A stretch of 64,000 nt of DNA from Psychromicrobium lacuslunae (GTDB taxonomy: Bacteria; Actinomycetota; Actinomycetes; Actinomycetales; Micrococcaceae), in contig NZ_CP011005.1 of the NCBI RefSeq assembly GCF_000950575.1, forward strand, positions 2,666,001 to 2,730,000, written 5' to 3'. Positions 9,198 through 17,462 of the stretch are shown here, one piece after another. The number at the start of each line of letters is the position of its first letter. Position 1 is the first letter of the stretch. The position numbers were made by a program, and so were the translations under genes. The notes under the pieces are model-generated. The model was not told where the DNA came from. It worked only from the letters and a program-made list of their open reading frames with translations, and ran no database searches.

Positions 9198-9245
9198 CTA
9201 GGGGTCTTGAAGAGCGGAAAAACCGGCGAAGAGCCGCGAAGACAT
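9198..9245 (-). CDS. candidate leader peptide (uORF) of the drug exporter
   Basis: A 15-codon frame (MSSRLFAGFSALQDP) ends 99 bp before the exporter start on the same strand. It has no obvious Shine-Dalgarno sequence. Position and size resemble the leader peptides that control chloramphenicol-resistance genes such as cmlA by ribosome stalling. That role is inference; a short frame like this can arise by chance. Confidence 0.35.
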   Translation of the reverse strand: MSSRLFAGFSALQDP

Positions 9246-9270
9246 TAGCGAGCTGAATACTGACGAAGCA

Positions 9271-9319
9271 CGCCCCCGACACTAGGGGCGACTCAGAAGC
9301 TACCGAAGAGTCGGTAGCT
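9271..9319 (-). promoter_or_regulatory. two hairpins in the exporter 5' leader
   Basis: AGCTACCGA at 9298-9306 pairs perfectly with 9311-9319 across a 4-nt loop. CGCCCC at 9271-9276 pairs with 9285-9290. Both lie just upstream of the 15-codon frame. Alternatively, the 9-bp palindrome could be a protein-binding site. Confidence 0.45.
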
Positions 9320-9406
9320 CGGGTCTAGATGCTTCAGGTGAGCTCATAGTTTTAGCCTAGCAGCAGCTGTTAGCAATGCATCGCTGCTTCGGCGTAGGCT
9401 CGTAAA

Positions 9407-10840
9407 ATGACTGAAGTCCGTTCTGAAGAGACCTTCGACGCGATCGTGATCGGAGCCGGCCCGGTAGGCGAGAATGTTGCTGATCGGCTGGTGAAGGGCG
9501 GCCTGAGCACCCTGCTCGTCGAGGCCGAGCTAATCGGGGGAGAATGTTCTTATTGGGCTTGTATGCCCTCCAAAGCGCTGATTCGACCGGGAGTAGCACT
9601 CAATAATGCCCGACAATTAGCAGGATCCAGGGAAGCCATTAATGGCCAACTCGACGCCCAGGCAGTCCTTGAGCGGCGCAACTCCTTCGCCTCGAATTGG
9701 AAAGACGACGGCCAGCTGGAGTGGGTTGAAAATGCGGGCATCTCCCTGCGACGCGGCAAAGCGTGGCTGATCGCACCGCGCACCGTTGAGATCGCTGACC
9801 CCGAAGCTGGTACTCACCTAGCCCACGCTCGGCAGGTGGTGGTGCTGGCCACTGGCTCAGTGCCGACCACTCCGGACATCCCCGGCCTTGCCGAGATCAG
9901 CTTTTGGGGCACCCGTGAAGCCACCAGTTCGCCGCGCGTTCCGGAGAGCCTACTGGTGATCGGCGGCGGCGTCGCTGGCACCGAGTTGGCGCAAGCCTAT
10001 GCCCGACTAGGCGCTTCGGTCAGCCAGCTGATGCGTGGAAAATTGCTGGCAAAAATGCCCGAGCCGGCCCGCAAGTTGGTCGCTGAAGGTCTGGCCAAAG
10101 ACAGCGTGAAACTACGTGAAGGAGTTAGTTTCAGGAAGGTCAGCCGGGATAGCGCCGGAGTGCATCTGGAACTCGACGATGGCGAGATATTGCAGGCTGA
10201 AGAAATCTTAGTGGCCACCGGACGGACCCCCGCAGTGACCGAACTGGGTCTGGCTGCCTTAGAACTGAGCGGCTTCGACGGGAGGCGACTGCGCACCGAT
10301 CAGAGCGGCAAAGTTGACGGCACAGATTGGCTCTACGCGGTCGGCGACGTGGCTGGCAAGGTGCTGCTCACTCATCAAGGGAAGTATGAGGCCCGAATCA
10401 CCGGAGACGCCATCGTGGCCAGGATCAACGGAGATTTCGACGGCACCGCCAAAGATTGGGGCAAGTACACCCAGACTGCCGATCAATACGCGGTGCCAAG
10501 CGTGGTCTTCACCGACCCCGAGATTGCCACCGTAGGCAGGACGGTCGAGAGAGCTGAGCAAGACGGTGTCAAGGTCACCGAAGTCTCCCTGCCGATCGCG
10601 GTAGCGGGCTCGAGTCTCTACCTCGATGACTACCAGGGTTGGGCCCAGCTGGTGATCGATGCGGATCGAAATGTCATCATCGGTGCCACCTTTGCCGGCC
10701 CTGACGTCGCTGAGCTTCTGCACTCAGCCACCATCGCCATCGTCGGCGAAGTTCCCTTGGACAGACTGTGGCACGCGGTCCCCTCATATCCCACGGTGAG
10801 CGAGATCTGGCTGCGATTACTTGAAAAGCTCGGTCTCTAG
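9407..10840 (+). CDS. FAD/NAD(P)-dependent disulfide oxidoreductase, class I
   Basis: This 477-residue flavoprotein belongs to the lipoamide dehydrogenase / mercuric reductase / glutathione reductase superfamily. It has an N-terminal FAD dinucleotide fold (AIVIGAGPVGENVADRL, residues 12-28) and the redox-active disulfide in GGECSYWACMPSKA (C-x4-C). A second NAD(P) fold follows (LLVIGGGVAGTELAQAYARLG), then the FAD motif YAVGDVAG and a dimerisation domain. The family's usual C-terminal HPT(H/S)-type dyad is changed to AVPSYPTVSEIW, so it is unlikely to be a canonical lipoamide dehydrogenase. The substrate is unknown. It sits alone, 87 bp before the copper operon. Confidence 0.9.
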   Translation: MTEVRSEETFDAIVIGAGPVGENVADRLVKGGLSTLLVEAELIGGECSYWACMPSKALIRPGVALNNARQLAGSREAINGQLDAQAVLERRNSFASNWKDDGQLEWVENAGISLRRGKAWLIAPRTVEIADPEAGTHLAHARQVVVLATGSVPTTPDIPGLAEISFWGTREATSSPRVPESLLVIGGGVAGTELAQAYARLGASVSQLMRGKLLAKMPEPARKLVAEGLAKDSVKLREGVSFRKVSRDSAGVHLELDDGEILQAEEILVATGRTPAVTELGLAALELSGFDGRRLRTDQSGKVDGTDWLYAVGDVAGKVLLTHQGKYEARITGDAIVARINGDFDGTAKDWGKYTQTADQYAVPSVVFTDPEIATVGRTVERAEQDGVKVTEVSLPIAVAGSSLYLDDYQGWAQLVIDADRNVIIGATFAGPDVAELLHSATIAIVGEVPLDRLWHAVPSYPTVSEIWLRLLEKLGL

Positions 10841-10927
10841 GCATTAGCTAGGGCAAAACTATTCGACAGGCCGTAGAAAACATTCCATACTGGTAGGGCA
10901 AATGTCTCCGGTGGCGAAAGCAGAATC

Positions 10928-11542
10928 ATGGTCAGTCGCAGTGCCCGCATGGTGCGCGCCTGGATTGCTGCCGCTTTTGCCACCATGATTGCAGCCGCAT
11001 CGCATACTTTGGGTGGCGGCTCAATACCTCATCCGCTGATTCTGGGGTTTTCGCTGGCAATCTCGGGGCTTGTCTGCCTCGCGCTAGCTGGCAAAATCCT
11101 CTCTTTACCCCGGCTTTCCCTCGGAGTGTTGTTCAGTCAGGCTGTTTTTCACACCCTCTTCAGCATTACTCCGACGATGAGCAGTAGCGGAACCATCCCC
11201 GGATCACATCATGGCGCCATGCAGCAGATACCTATGCCCACCGGGACGGCAGAGATGGGGATGGACCACACCTCGCTACCGATGCTCGGTGCGCACCTGA
11301 TCGCAGCGATCGCCACCATCGCCCTGCTGCGACGCGGCGAAGTCGCCGCCATCGCACTGTGGCGGGCGATCAGCATCGAACTACGCGACTTCTTCAGCCT
11401 GCGAGTAGTACACAGTCCCGCAGCGCCGGAAACCATCAGCGCCGTAGTCACTTGCCATTTCCGCGTCCTCACCGACTTGGGCGCCCCGCAGCTCACCATG
11501 CGGCACCGTGGCCCGCCGGAGTTCCCCGCTCCCACCCACTAA
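10928..11542 (+). CDS. four-TM membrane protein with His/Met-rich loop, first gene of copper operon
   Basis: This 204-residue predicted membrane protein has helices at about 9-25, 36-56, 62-80 and 119-136. The loop between helices 3 and 4 (residues 81-118) is rich in His and Met (H94, H95, M98, M103, M110, M112, H114). It is paralogous to the protein at 44245-44862: both share an HTxxGG motif after a helix-1 histidine (H26/H27), a SQxxxH motif in helix 3 (H75/H76) and an AH at the start of helix 4 (H123/H129). It precedes CopC, PCuAC and Dyp genes. A role in copper handling is inferred from context and metal-ligand residues. I know no family name for it. Confidence 0.8.
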   Translation: MVSRSARMVRAWIAAAFATMIAAASHTLGGGSIPHPLILGFSLAISGLVCLALAGKILSLPRLSLGVLFSQAVFHTLFSITPTMSSSGTIPGSHHGAMQQIPMPTGTAEMGMDHTSLPMLGAHLIAAIATIALLRRGEVAAIALWRAISIELRDFFSLRVVHSPAAPETISAVVTCHFRVLTDLGAPQLTMRHRGPPEFPAPTH

Positions 11543-11583
11543 TCACCCGGCTCGCAGGACGAGCCTCAACCGGGGAAATAATC

Positions 11584-12192
11584 ATGCCTTCAACCCTTTT
11601 CAGGGGTTGGTGGAAGATCTTTGCTGCCCTCATCGCGGCGGTCTTTGTGTTGCTGTCCGGCGCCTCCAGCGCTTCGGCACACGATCAGCTCATTTCCACC
11701 ACCCCGGCAAATAACTCACAACTCAGCACCGCTCCGGCCAAGATCACCTTGACCTTCAGCGCCAAGCTTCTCGACCTCGGTAACGAGGTAGTGATTGCTG
11801 ACGCCAGAGGCACCAACTGGTCGGCCGGAAAATCCACTCTCGCCGGTGACACTATGACTCAAGCCGTCAAAACAGCCCTGCCAAAGGGGCAGTACGAAGC
11901 CCGTTGGCGAGTGGTTTCCAGCGATGGACACCCGATCAGCGGCAGCTTTCGCTTCGCAGTCGGCGAAGCGGTGAGCGAGGGCTCTCTGCTGCCAGCGGTA
12001 ACCCAGAGCGCGGAGCCGGTGGAGACCCCATCAGCGACCTCGGTCGCAGTGCCCGCAGCGGAGGATACCCAGAACAATGCCTCCTGGCTGAACCAGCCCT
12101 GGCTGCTCTGGGCAGGCATCGGTGCCGCCGTAGGCGTGCTCGGCTACCTGATCTATATAGCCGTGGGCAATGCCCGAAAAGACACTAACTAA
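11584..12192 (+). CDS. copC: CopC-domain copper-binding protein, membrane-anchored
   Basis: This is an extracytoplasmic copper-binding protein of 202 residues. A signal peptide (residues 1-32, ending SASA) leaves His33 as the mature N-terminus, the usual first Cu(II) ligand of CopC. The second ligand motif SSDGHPISGSF gives D114 and H116. A linker and a single C-terminal helix (about 175-197) anchor the domain outside the membrane. The CopD permease portion found in YcnJ/CopCD fusions is absent. The start at the ATG at 11584 has GGGGAAA upstream; a longer frame beginning inside the previous gene is out of context. It lies 41 bp after the His/Met-loop protein gene and 28 bp before the PCuAC gene. 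Confidence 0.92.
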   Translation: MPSTLFRGWWKIFAALIAAVFVLLSGASSASAHDQLISTTPANNSQLSTAPAKITLTFSAKLLDLGNEVVIADARGTNWSAGKSTLAGDTMTQAVKTALPKGQYEARWRVVSSDGHPISGSFRFAVGEAVSEGSLLPAVTQSAEPVETPSATSVAVPAAEDTQNNASWLNQPWLLWAGIGAAVGVLGYLIYIAVGNARKDTN

Positions 12193-12220
12193 CACTATGC
12201 ACTGACGTGCAAGGAGAATC

Positions 12221-12754
12221 ATGAAGAAGATTTTTAGTCTGACCGCAGCTTCACTCGGCATCGCCGCCCTCGCCCTGACCGGTTGCTCCGGCACCGCAGC
12301 TTCGAGCAGCTCGAATGCTGGCAGTCCCAGTAGCAGCGCAAGCCAGCTGGCCGAGACACCAAGCAGTGGCCTGAGCATTGTGGATGCCTGGGTTAAGTCC
12401 AATGGCACCAAGATGACCGGGGCCTTCGGAATCCTGAAGAACAATACCGATCAAAACATCGTCGTGATGAAGGCCAGCACCCCGGCGGCGGGCATGGTGG
12501 AGCTACATGAAACCGTGATGGCCGCCGATGGCAGCATGAAAATGCAGCCCAAAAAAGGTGGCTTCGTGATTCCCGCGAAGGGCCAGCTGGAGCTCAAACC
12601 CGGCGGCAACCACATCATGCTGATGGAAGTCGGCAAGGCGATTAACCCGGGCGATGAGCTCAGCTTCGAGTTGAGCCTTGAGGGCGGCAAAACCATGAGT
12701 TTCAAAGCCCCGGCTAAGGCCTTCTCGGGAGCGAACGAAACCTACGCGGGCTAA
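12221..12754 (+). CDS. PCuAC-domain copper chaperone lipoprotein
   Basis: This is a 177-residue lipoprotein (lipobox LTGC, Cys22) with a Ser-rich linker and a PCuAC (DUF461) domain. The copper-site pattern is visible: H96, M106/M108, then H131-x-M133. PCuAC proteins carry Cu(I) outside the cytoplasm and help load oxidases. The Streptomyces homologue ECuC works near Sco and DtpA. The start ATG at 12221 has an AAGGAG site. The stop overlaps the start of the Dyp peroxidase gene (TAATG), so the two are translationally coupled. Confidence 0.93.
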   Translation: MKKIFSLTAASLGIAALALTGCSGTAASSSSNAGSPSSSASQLAETPSSGLSIVDAWVKSNGTKMTGAFGILKNNTDQNIVVMKASTPAAGMVELHETVMAADGSMKMQPKKGGFVIPAKGQLELKPGGNHIMLMEVGKAINPGDELSFELSLEGGKTMSFKAPAKAFSGANETYAG

Positions 12755-13986
12755 TGAGCGAGCGCAAAACACGGCTCCCGCGGCGGCACCTCTTGATCGG
12801 GGGTGCCGCCGCGGGCACCGGCGCGCTCGGCGCCGCATTGATCGGCAACGGACTTGCCAACTCCCCGAATCACCTCGCCTCGGCGCCAGGCACTGCCTCC
12901 GACACAACGTTCAATGGTGATGCCAGGCAGCCTTTCTACGCGAAGCGGCAGTCAGGTATTGAAACCCCGGCGCAGGCACATGCCAGTTTCGTCGCGCTCA
13001 ACTTGAACCCTGGGCTGCGCGCCGACGGGGTACGTCGACTGCTGAAACTCATCAGCGATGACGCGGCAAAACTGAGTCAAGGTACAGCTGCGCTTGCTGA
13101 TATGGAAGCCGAACTCGCGGAAAAACCGGCAAATCTGACCATCACATTCGGCTTTGGTCCTGGATTTTTCCAGGCCATCGGCAAGCCCGTGCCGGCTTCG
13201 GCGCAGCCGCTGCCAGCCTTCAACATCGATCGGCTGCGTGCCGAGTACAGCGGCGGCGACTTGCTTTTGCAGCTGTGCTGCGATGATCCCATCACGCTGG
13301 CTCACGCTCAGCGGATGCTGCTCAAAGACGCCAGATCCTTCAGCACGGTGCGCTGGGCACAGAGTGGCTTCCGGCGCGCGGTTGGCACCGAAGCTGCGGG
13401 GACGACGATGCGGAATCTCTTTGGTCAGCTCGACGGCACCGGGAATTCCCCGTCCGGCAGCGCAGAGCGCGAGAGGATCATCTGGGGCGACCAACACACA
13501 GCTGCCTGGCACCCCGATGGCACCTCACTGGTGCTACGTCGAATTTCAATGGATCTGGATAAGTGGGATGAACTGGATCGCGGCGGCCGAGAAGAGTCGG
13601 TAGGGCGAACCCTTGCTACTGGTGCGCCGCTAACCGGCAACCAAGAGTTTGACGAGCCCGACTTCGAAGCGAAGACTTCCCTGGGTTTCCCGGTGATCGC
13701 CGATTTCTCCCATCTACGTAGGTCGCGCCCGGACGATTCGCGGCAGCGGATCTTCCGACGGGCTTATAACTACGAACAATTGGCCACTGGTACCGGCACA
13801 ACGACCTCGGGTCTGCTTTTCGCCAGTTATCAGGCTAGTGTCGCAGAGCAGTTCACTCCGATTCAGAAACGTTTGGACGAACTGGATCTACTCAATCAAT
13901 GGACCACCCCAATTGGTTCAGCAGTGTTTGCTATCCCGCCAGGTTGTGCCGCTGGCGGCTTCATCGGAGATTTTCTGTTTTCCTGA
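12754..13986 (+). CDS. Tat-exported Dyp-type heme peroxidase
   Basis: This is a DyP-type peroxidase of the EfeB/DtpA branch, 410 residues. A twin-arginine type signal (PRRHLLIGG followed by an Ala-rich helix, residues 9-32) predicts export of the folded heme protein. The family GxxDG motif is present as GQLDGTGN (G224, D227, G228). The proximal heme histidine is H320 in the FSHLRRSRP segment. Because it follows CopC and PCuAC genes rather than EfeU/EfeO, a DtpA-like role with extracytoplasmic copper proteins is more likely than iron uptake; that is inference from context. It is the last gene of the operon. Confidence 0.93.
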   Translation: MSERKTRLPRRHLLIGGAAAGTGALGAALIGNGLANSPNHLASAPGTASDTTFNGDARQPFYAKRQSGIETPAQAHASFVALNLNPGLRADGVRRLLKLISDDAAKLSQGTAALADMEAELAEKPANLTITFGFGPGFFQAIGKPVPASAQPLPAFNIDRLRAEYSGGDLLLQLCCDDPITLAHAQRMLLKDARSFSTVRWAQSGFRRAVGTEAAGTTMRNLFGQLDGTGNSPSGSAERERIIWGDQHTAAWHPDGTSLVLRRISMDLDKWDELDRGGREESVGRTLATGAPLTGNQEFDEPDFEAKTSLGFPVIADFSHLRRSRPDDSRQRIFRRAYNYEQLATGTGTTTSGLLFASYQASVAEQFTPIQKRLDELDLLNQWTTPIGSAVFAIPPGCAAGGFIGDFLFS

Positions 13987-13992
13987 AGCTCA

Positions 13993-14028
13993 ACCTGGCT
14001 CAGCTCGTCGTCCCCGGCTGAGCCAGGT
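13993..14028. terminator. convergent hairpin at the end of the copper operon
   Basis: ACCTGGCTCAGC (13993-14004) pairs perfectly with 14017-14028 over a 12-nt loop. There is no clear T-tract. The right arm lies inside the 3' end of the GNAT gene, so it may serve both strands. Confidence 0.45.
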
Positions 14029-14449
14029 GCAGGATCGGGTAAGGGTTGCCGTCGGAGTCGGTTTCCGAACGACTTTGCTGCCGGAAACCGAGCCGTCGAT
14101 AGAACTCGATGGCAGCCGGATTCTGCTCATTGACATCGACCCGGAGCGGGCCGATCCGCCGCATCGCTTCGGATACCAGGGCGCGGCCTATCCCCTGACC
14201 ATGCACTCGTGGATCAACAAAGAGCATCTCGAGCTTATCGCGTTGATAGCCGGCAAAGCCGAGCGGCTGACCGCTTTCGGATTCGGCCAGCTGTACTAGC
14301 AGCGCTGGTAGGTACTCAGAAAGTATTTGCGGTTCCCAGCCATCGATCTGCTCCGCACTGACGAAATCATGAGTTGCTTCAACAGCAGCGCGCCAAATCG
14401 CTGTCAGCGCGGGAAAATCGGCCGGTTGCGCGAGGCGCAAGGTGAACAT
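14000..14449 (-). CDS. GNAT-family N-acetyltransferase
   Basis: This 149-residue single-domain acetyltransferase uses acetyl-CoA to modify an amine whose identity the sequence does not give. The N-terminal LRLAQPADFPALTAIWRAA, the acetyl-CoA pyrophosphate loop VDPRVHGQGIGRALV (Q/R-x-x-G-x-G/A at about 77-91) and the C-terminal NEQNPAAIEFYRRLGF are typical of small GNATs of the YjaB type. It is divergent from the YhgE operon and convergent with the Dyp gene. The start at the ATG at 14447-14449 has no strong ribosome site. Confidence 0.9.
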   Translation of the reverse strand: MFTLRLAQPADFPALTAIWRAAVEATHDFVSAEQIDGWEPQILSEYLPALLVQLAESESGQPLGFAGYQRDKLEMLFVDPRVHGQGIGRALVSEAMRRIGPLRVDVNEQNPAAIEFYRRLGFRQQSRSETDSDGNPYPILHLAQPGTTS

Positions 14450-14495
14450 ATCTCAAGTCTAGACCCGTCCCGAGGGTCAAAGCAGAACAACATTT

Positions 14496-14523
14496 AGTTC
14501 TATTTGAACTGACCAGTCAGTTC
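14496..14523. promoter_or_regulatory. palindromic operator of the YhgE/TetR operon
   Basis: GAACTGACCAGTCAGTTC (14506-14523) is a perfect 8+2+8 palindrome. An overlapping half-site (AGTTC at 14496-14500) forms a second inverted repeat with GAACT. It lies 39 bp upstream of an operon whose last gene is a TetR repressor, so autorepression is the likely use. Confidence 0.75.
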
Positions 14524-14562
14524 TGTTAGCTTAGAAGGAGAACATCGTCGAAAGGCACTACC

Positions 14563-15447
14563 GTGCTCGTTGCCCAGCAACTCAGGGTCAAAGGCAGACA
14601 CTACGACCTGGTACCACCACTGACCATTGAGGCAGCAGTCGGCTCACTCACCCTCGCAGTGGGTGATCTGCAGCCGCAACGAACCGCACTGGCCCTCACC
14701 CTGAGCGCCAGAATGAAACCGAGCGACGGCCTGGTCAGCTGGGGGCAAAGCTCCAAATTCAAGCACTTACGGCGACATAGCGCGCTGATCGACTCGCCGA
14801 CGGTGAATGAACCCGAGCCGCACCTCAGCGTCAAAGACCTGGTCACCGAAGATCTAGCGTTAATCCCCCGCCGCTATCGAGGCATTCGACGGGCATCGGA
14901 CTGGCTGACGGTGAATTCCTTTGAAGATATTGCCGATGCCTTGGTTGAAGAATTACCCGCGGCCCGCAGACTCGAGTTGCTCTGCACGCTGGCACTAGCT
15001 AACCCCGAGGTCGACCTCCTCGTTGTCGACTCCCCGGACCGGCGGGGACCGCACCCGCAGAATTGGCTTCCGCAATTACAGCACCGTGCCCAAGATGAGG
15101 GTCGCCCGCTCTGCATTGTGGCCACCGTTGCACAGGTCCCCGAAGACTGGCAGGGCCGGGTGATCAGGATAGAAAACCCAACCGCAAAGCCCGAAGAGCC
15201 CAGCAGTGAGGGAGCGAGGGAGCCTGCCTCGACGCTGGAAGCCCCCGAGCCGGTGACTGGTCAACTAACAGCAACCCAGTACGCCGCTGCCGAACCGCCA
15301 GCGATCGAAGAAAATTCACCAAATCAGCCGCTAACCGCCCCGCTCACCCCCCTCCACGCTACCGACAGCAGCACGGCGCAGCACCGAGCGACGCCTGCTG
15401 AGGCGTCCGAGAAACAACCCGAAGAAGAATCGCAGGAACTCCGATGA
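14563..15447 (+). CDS. degenerate ABC-ATPase-like protein partnered with YhgE
   Basis: This is a 294-residue protein whose first 205 residues follow the layout of an ABC ATPase with catalytic motifs lost. The Walker A position reads GDLQPQRTALALTLSARMKP instead of GxxGxGKS/T. The signature position reads ELPAARRLELLCTLALANP. The Walker B region reads VDLLVVDSPD, with serine where the catalytic glutamate should be. Residues 205-294 are a Pro/Glu/Thr-rich, probably disordered tail. It starts at the GTG at 14563 (GAAAGG upstream) and overlaps the YhgE gene by ATGA. It is probably a non-hydrolysing partner of that membrane protein; the partnership is inferred from gene order. Confidence 0.75.
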   Translation: MLVAQQLRVKGRHYDLVPPLTIEAAVGSLTLAVGDLQPQRTALALTLSARMKPSDGLVSWGQSSKFKHLRRHSALIDSPTVNEPEPHLSVKDLVTEDLALIPRRYRGIRRASDWLTVNSFEDIADALVEELPAARRLELLCTLALANPEVDLLVVDSPDRRGPHPQNWLPQLQHRAQDEGRPLCIVATVAQVPEDWQGRVIRIENPTAKPEEPSSEGAREPASTLEAPEPVTGQLTATQYAAAEPPAIEENSPNQPLTAPLTPLHATDSSTAQHRATPAEASEKQPEEESQELR

Positions 15448-17462
15448 CCGTCTTCCGCTTGGCACTTTCTGAACTCAAGCGCATGACCAGTGGGCTGCTG
15501 CCCAAACTTTCGCTGATTGCTATCACGCTGGTCCCGCTGCTCTATGGTGCTGTTTATCTCTACGCCAACTGGGATCCCTATGGGAATCTTGATCAACTCA
15601 AGGCAGCCATTGTGGTCAACGATGAGGGCACTAGCAAGGACGGCAAACCGCTCAAAGTGGGCGAGGAAGTAGCTAATAACCTAGTCGATGGCAAGAAATT
15701 CGACTGGGTGATAGTCGATTCCGATCAGCAAGCCGACGCCGGAGTGGCTGACGGCACATATTCTTTTGCGCTAAAAATTCCCAAGGATTTTTCAGCAAAT
15801 CTCGCCTCGCCAGCTAATTTCGACTCGGCCAAACAGGCCATCCTCGACGTCACCACCAATGACGCAAATGGCTACATCCTGTCTTCAATTGTCGACAAGG
15901 TCACCTCCCAGGTGCACGACAGTGTGGCCAAACAGGTCGGCGAAACCACCGCCAATCAGCTACTCACCGGCTATGGCACGGTGCACGCGCAAATCGTCAA
16001 GGCGGCCGACGGGGCGACCCAGCTTGCTAACGCAGCCAAGCAACTACACGACGGCACCACGAAGCTACAGACCGGTAGCCAAGAACTCTCCAGCGGGGCC
16101 AATGAATTAGCCAGCGGTCAAGCGCAGCTCGCGAATGGCGCCAATCAGCTCAGTACCGGCGCCGGCACCCTGTCTGCGGGCTTGAATCAGTTGCAGAGCA
16201 AGACGGCTAATCTGCCGGATTCGGCGCAACAGCTCGCCAGTGGAGCGGCCCAGGTGGCTGCCGGCAATGCCACCTTGAACACAAAAGTACAGTCCGCGGT
16301 CAGCACCCTGGCCAAGCTGGACACCCAAGCTTCCACCGCCGTCGGCAATGCGCTCGACAAGCTGGTCAGTGACGGGGTGATCACGGCTGAACAGAAGGGC
16401 TCAATTTCAAGTGCGCTGGAGAAGGACGTCAATGGCGTCAAGAGCAAGATCGATGCGGACGCCGCGGACATCCAAAAACTGGCCACCGGCTCACAGGCGG
16501 TGGCCAATGGTGCCTCGCAACTCGCCGCCTCGACGCCCGCACTGAGCAGCGCGATTAGCCAGGCCAGCAGCGGCGCGAATCAACTTGCTAGTGGGGCCGC
16601 TACGCTAGCCTCTTCAGAACAGCAGGCACTGGCCGGGACCAATAAACTAGCCAGCGGGGCGAAAACTCTGAATGACGGTGTCGGCACGCTGAACACCGGA
16701 GCTGGCAAGCTCGCCGACGGTGCCAAAACGCTGGCCGATCAATTACACAAGGGCGCCGGTCAAATCCCCAACCCCAATGATGAGGCCAAAGCCAACGCCT
16801 CCAAGGTGATCTCCGACCCCATCGCGGTGAACAATCTAGACCAAGCCAAGGCCCCCAATTATGGCGCAGGGCTGGCGCCGTTCTTCCTGGTACTGGCACT
16901 CTGGATCGGCGCTTTCATGCTGGTGCAAGCGATGCGCCCGCTCACCCAGCGCGCACTCGCTTCCAATGCCGCTTCCTGGAAGGTGGCACTTGGCGGTTGG
17001 CTGCCGTTCCTGACTGTCTCGGTCATCCAGGCCGTGGTGATGTACACCGTGGTGTTGTTCGGGGTGGGACTGAATCCGGTCCATCCCTACCTCACCCTCG
17101 GCCTCCTACTACTCGCCTCAATGGCGTTCACCGCGCTTATTCAGGGCATCGTGGCACTGCTCGGCACCCCCGGGAAACTCGTGGTGCTCATCCTGCTGGT
17201 ATTGCAACTGGTCGCCTCCGGCGGCACCTTCCCCTGGCAGACCACCCCGGAACCCCTGCATGCCATGCACACCATCTTGCCGATGGGGCACGTTGTTGAG
17301 GGGATGCGGCACCTGATCTACGGTGCTGACCTCGCCCCGCTGGGTCCGATCGCTATCGGCCTAGTGATCTATACCTTGATCGGCTTAGTGCTGTCGGTGC
17401 TTGCGGTGCGCAAGCGCAAAATCTGGACACTGAGCACCCTACAACCGGAGATTTCGATATGA
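15444..17462 (+). CDS. YhgE/Pip-family membrane protein
   Basis: This 672-residue membrane protein is of the YhgE/Pip (phage infection protein, ABC-2-like) family. An N-terminal helix (about 18-38) is followed by an extracellular part starting YANWDPYGNLDQLKAAIVVN, the YhgE N-terminal signature. Next is a long coiled region (about 200-455) built of repeated LxxGAxxLxxG units. Five or so helices follow from about residue 472 to 660. Family members are linked to phage adsorption, secretion and export of envelope material, but no precise role is settled. It overlaps both neighbours by 4 bp (ATGA), giving a tightly coupled three-gene operon. Confidence 0.9.
   Translation: MTVFRLALSELKRMTSGLLPKLSLIAITLVPLLYGAVYLYANWDPYGNLDQLKAAIVVNDEGTSKDGKPLKVGEEVANNLVDGKKFDWVIVDSDQQADAGVADGTYSFALKIPKDFSANLASPANFDSAKQAILDVTTNDANGYILSSIVDKVTSQVHDSVAKQVGETTANQLLTGYGTVHAQIVKAADGATQLANAAKQLHDGTTKLQTGSQELSSGANELASGQAQLANGANQLSTGAGTLSAGLNQLQSKTANLPDSAQQLASGAAQVAAGNATLNTKVQSAVSTLAKLDTQASTAVGNALDKLVSDGVITAEQKGSISSALEKDVNGVKSKIDADAADIQKLATGSQAVANGASQLAASTPALSSAISQASSGANQLASGAATLASSEQQALAGTNKLASGAKTLNDGVGTLNTGAGKLADGAKTLADQLHKGAGQIPNPNDEAKANASKVISDPIAVNNLDQAKAPNYGAGLAPFFLVLALWIGAFMLVQAMRPLTQRALASNAASWKVALGGWLPFLTVSVIQAVVMYTVVLFGVGLNPVHPYLTLGLLLLASMAFTALIQGIVALLGTPGKLVVLILLVLQLVASGGTFPWQTTPEPLHAMHTILPMGHVVEGMRHLIYGADLAPLGPIAIGLVIYTLIGLVLSVLAVRKRKIWTLSTLQPEISI

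Noticed and set aside
9407-10840. Assigning lipoamide dehydrogenase (lpd) or mercuric reductase
   Set aside because: The C-terminal His-Pro-x-x-Glu dyad region is altered and there is no N-terminal metal-binding domain or mer/pdh neighbour.
12754-13986. Reading the Dyp peroxidase as EfeB of an iron-uptake operon
   Set aside because: No EfeU or EfeO gene is adjacent; the partners are copper proteins.
14563-15447. Calling this a working ABC transporter ATPase
   Set aside because: The Walker A lysine, signature motif and Walker B glutamate are all replaced.
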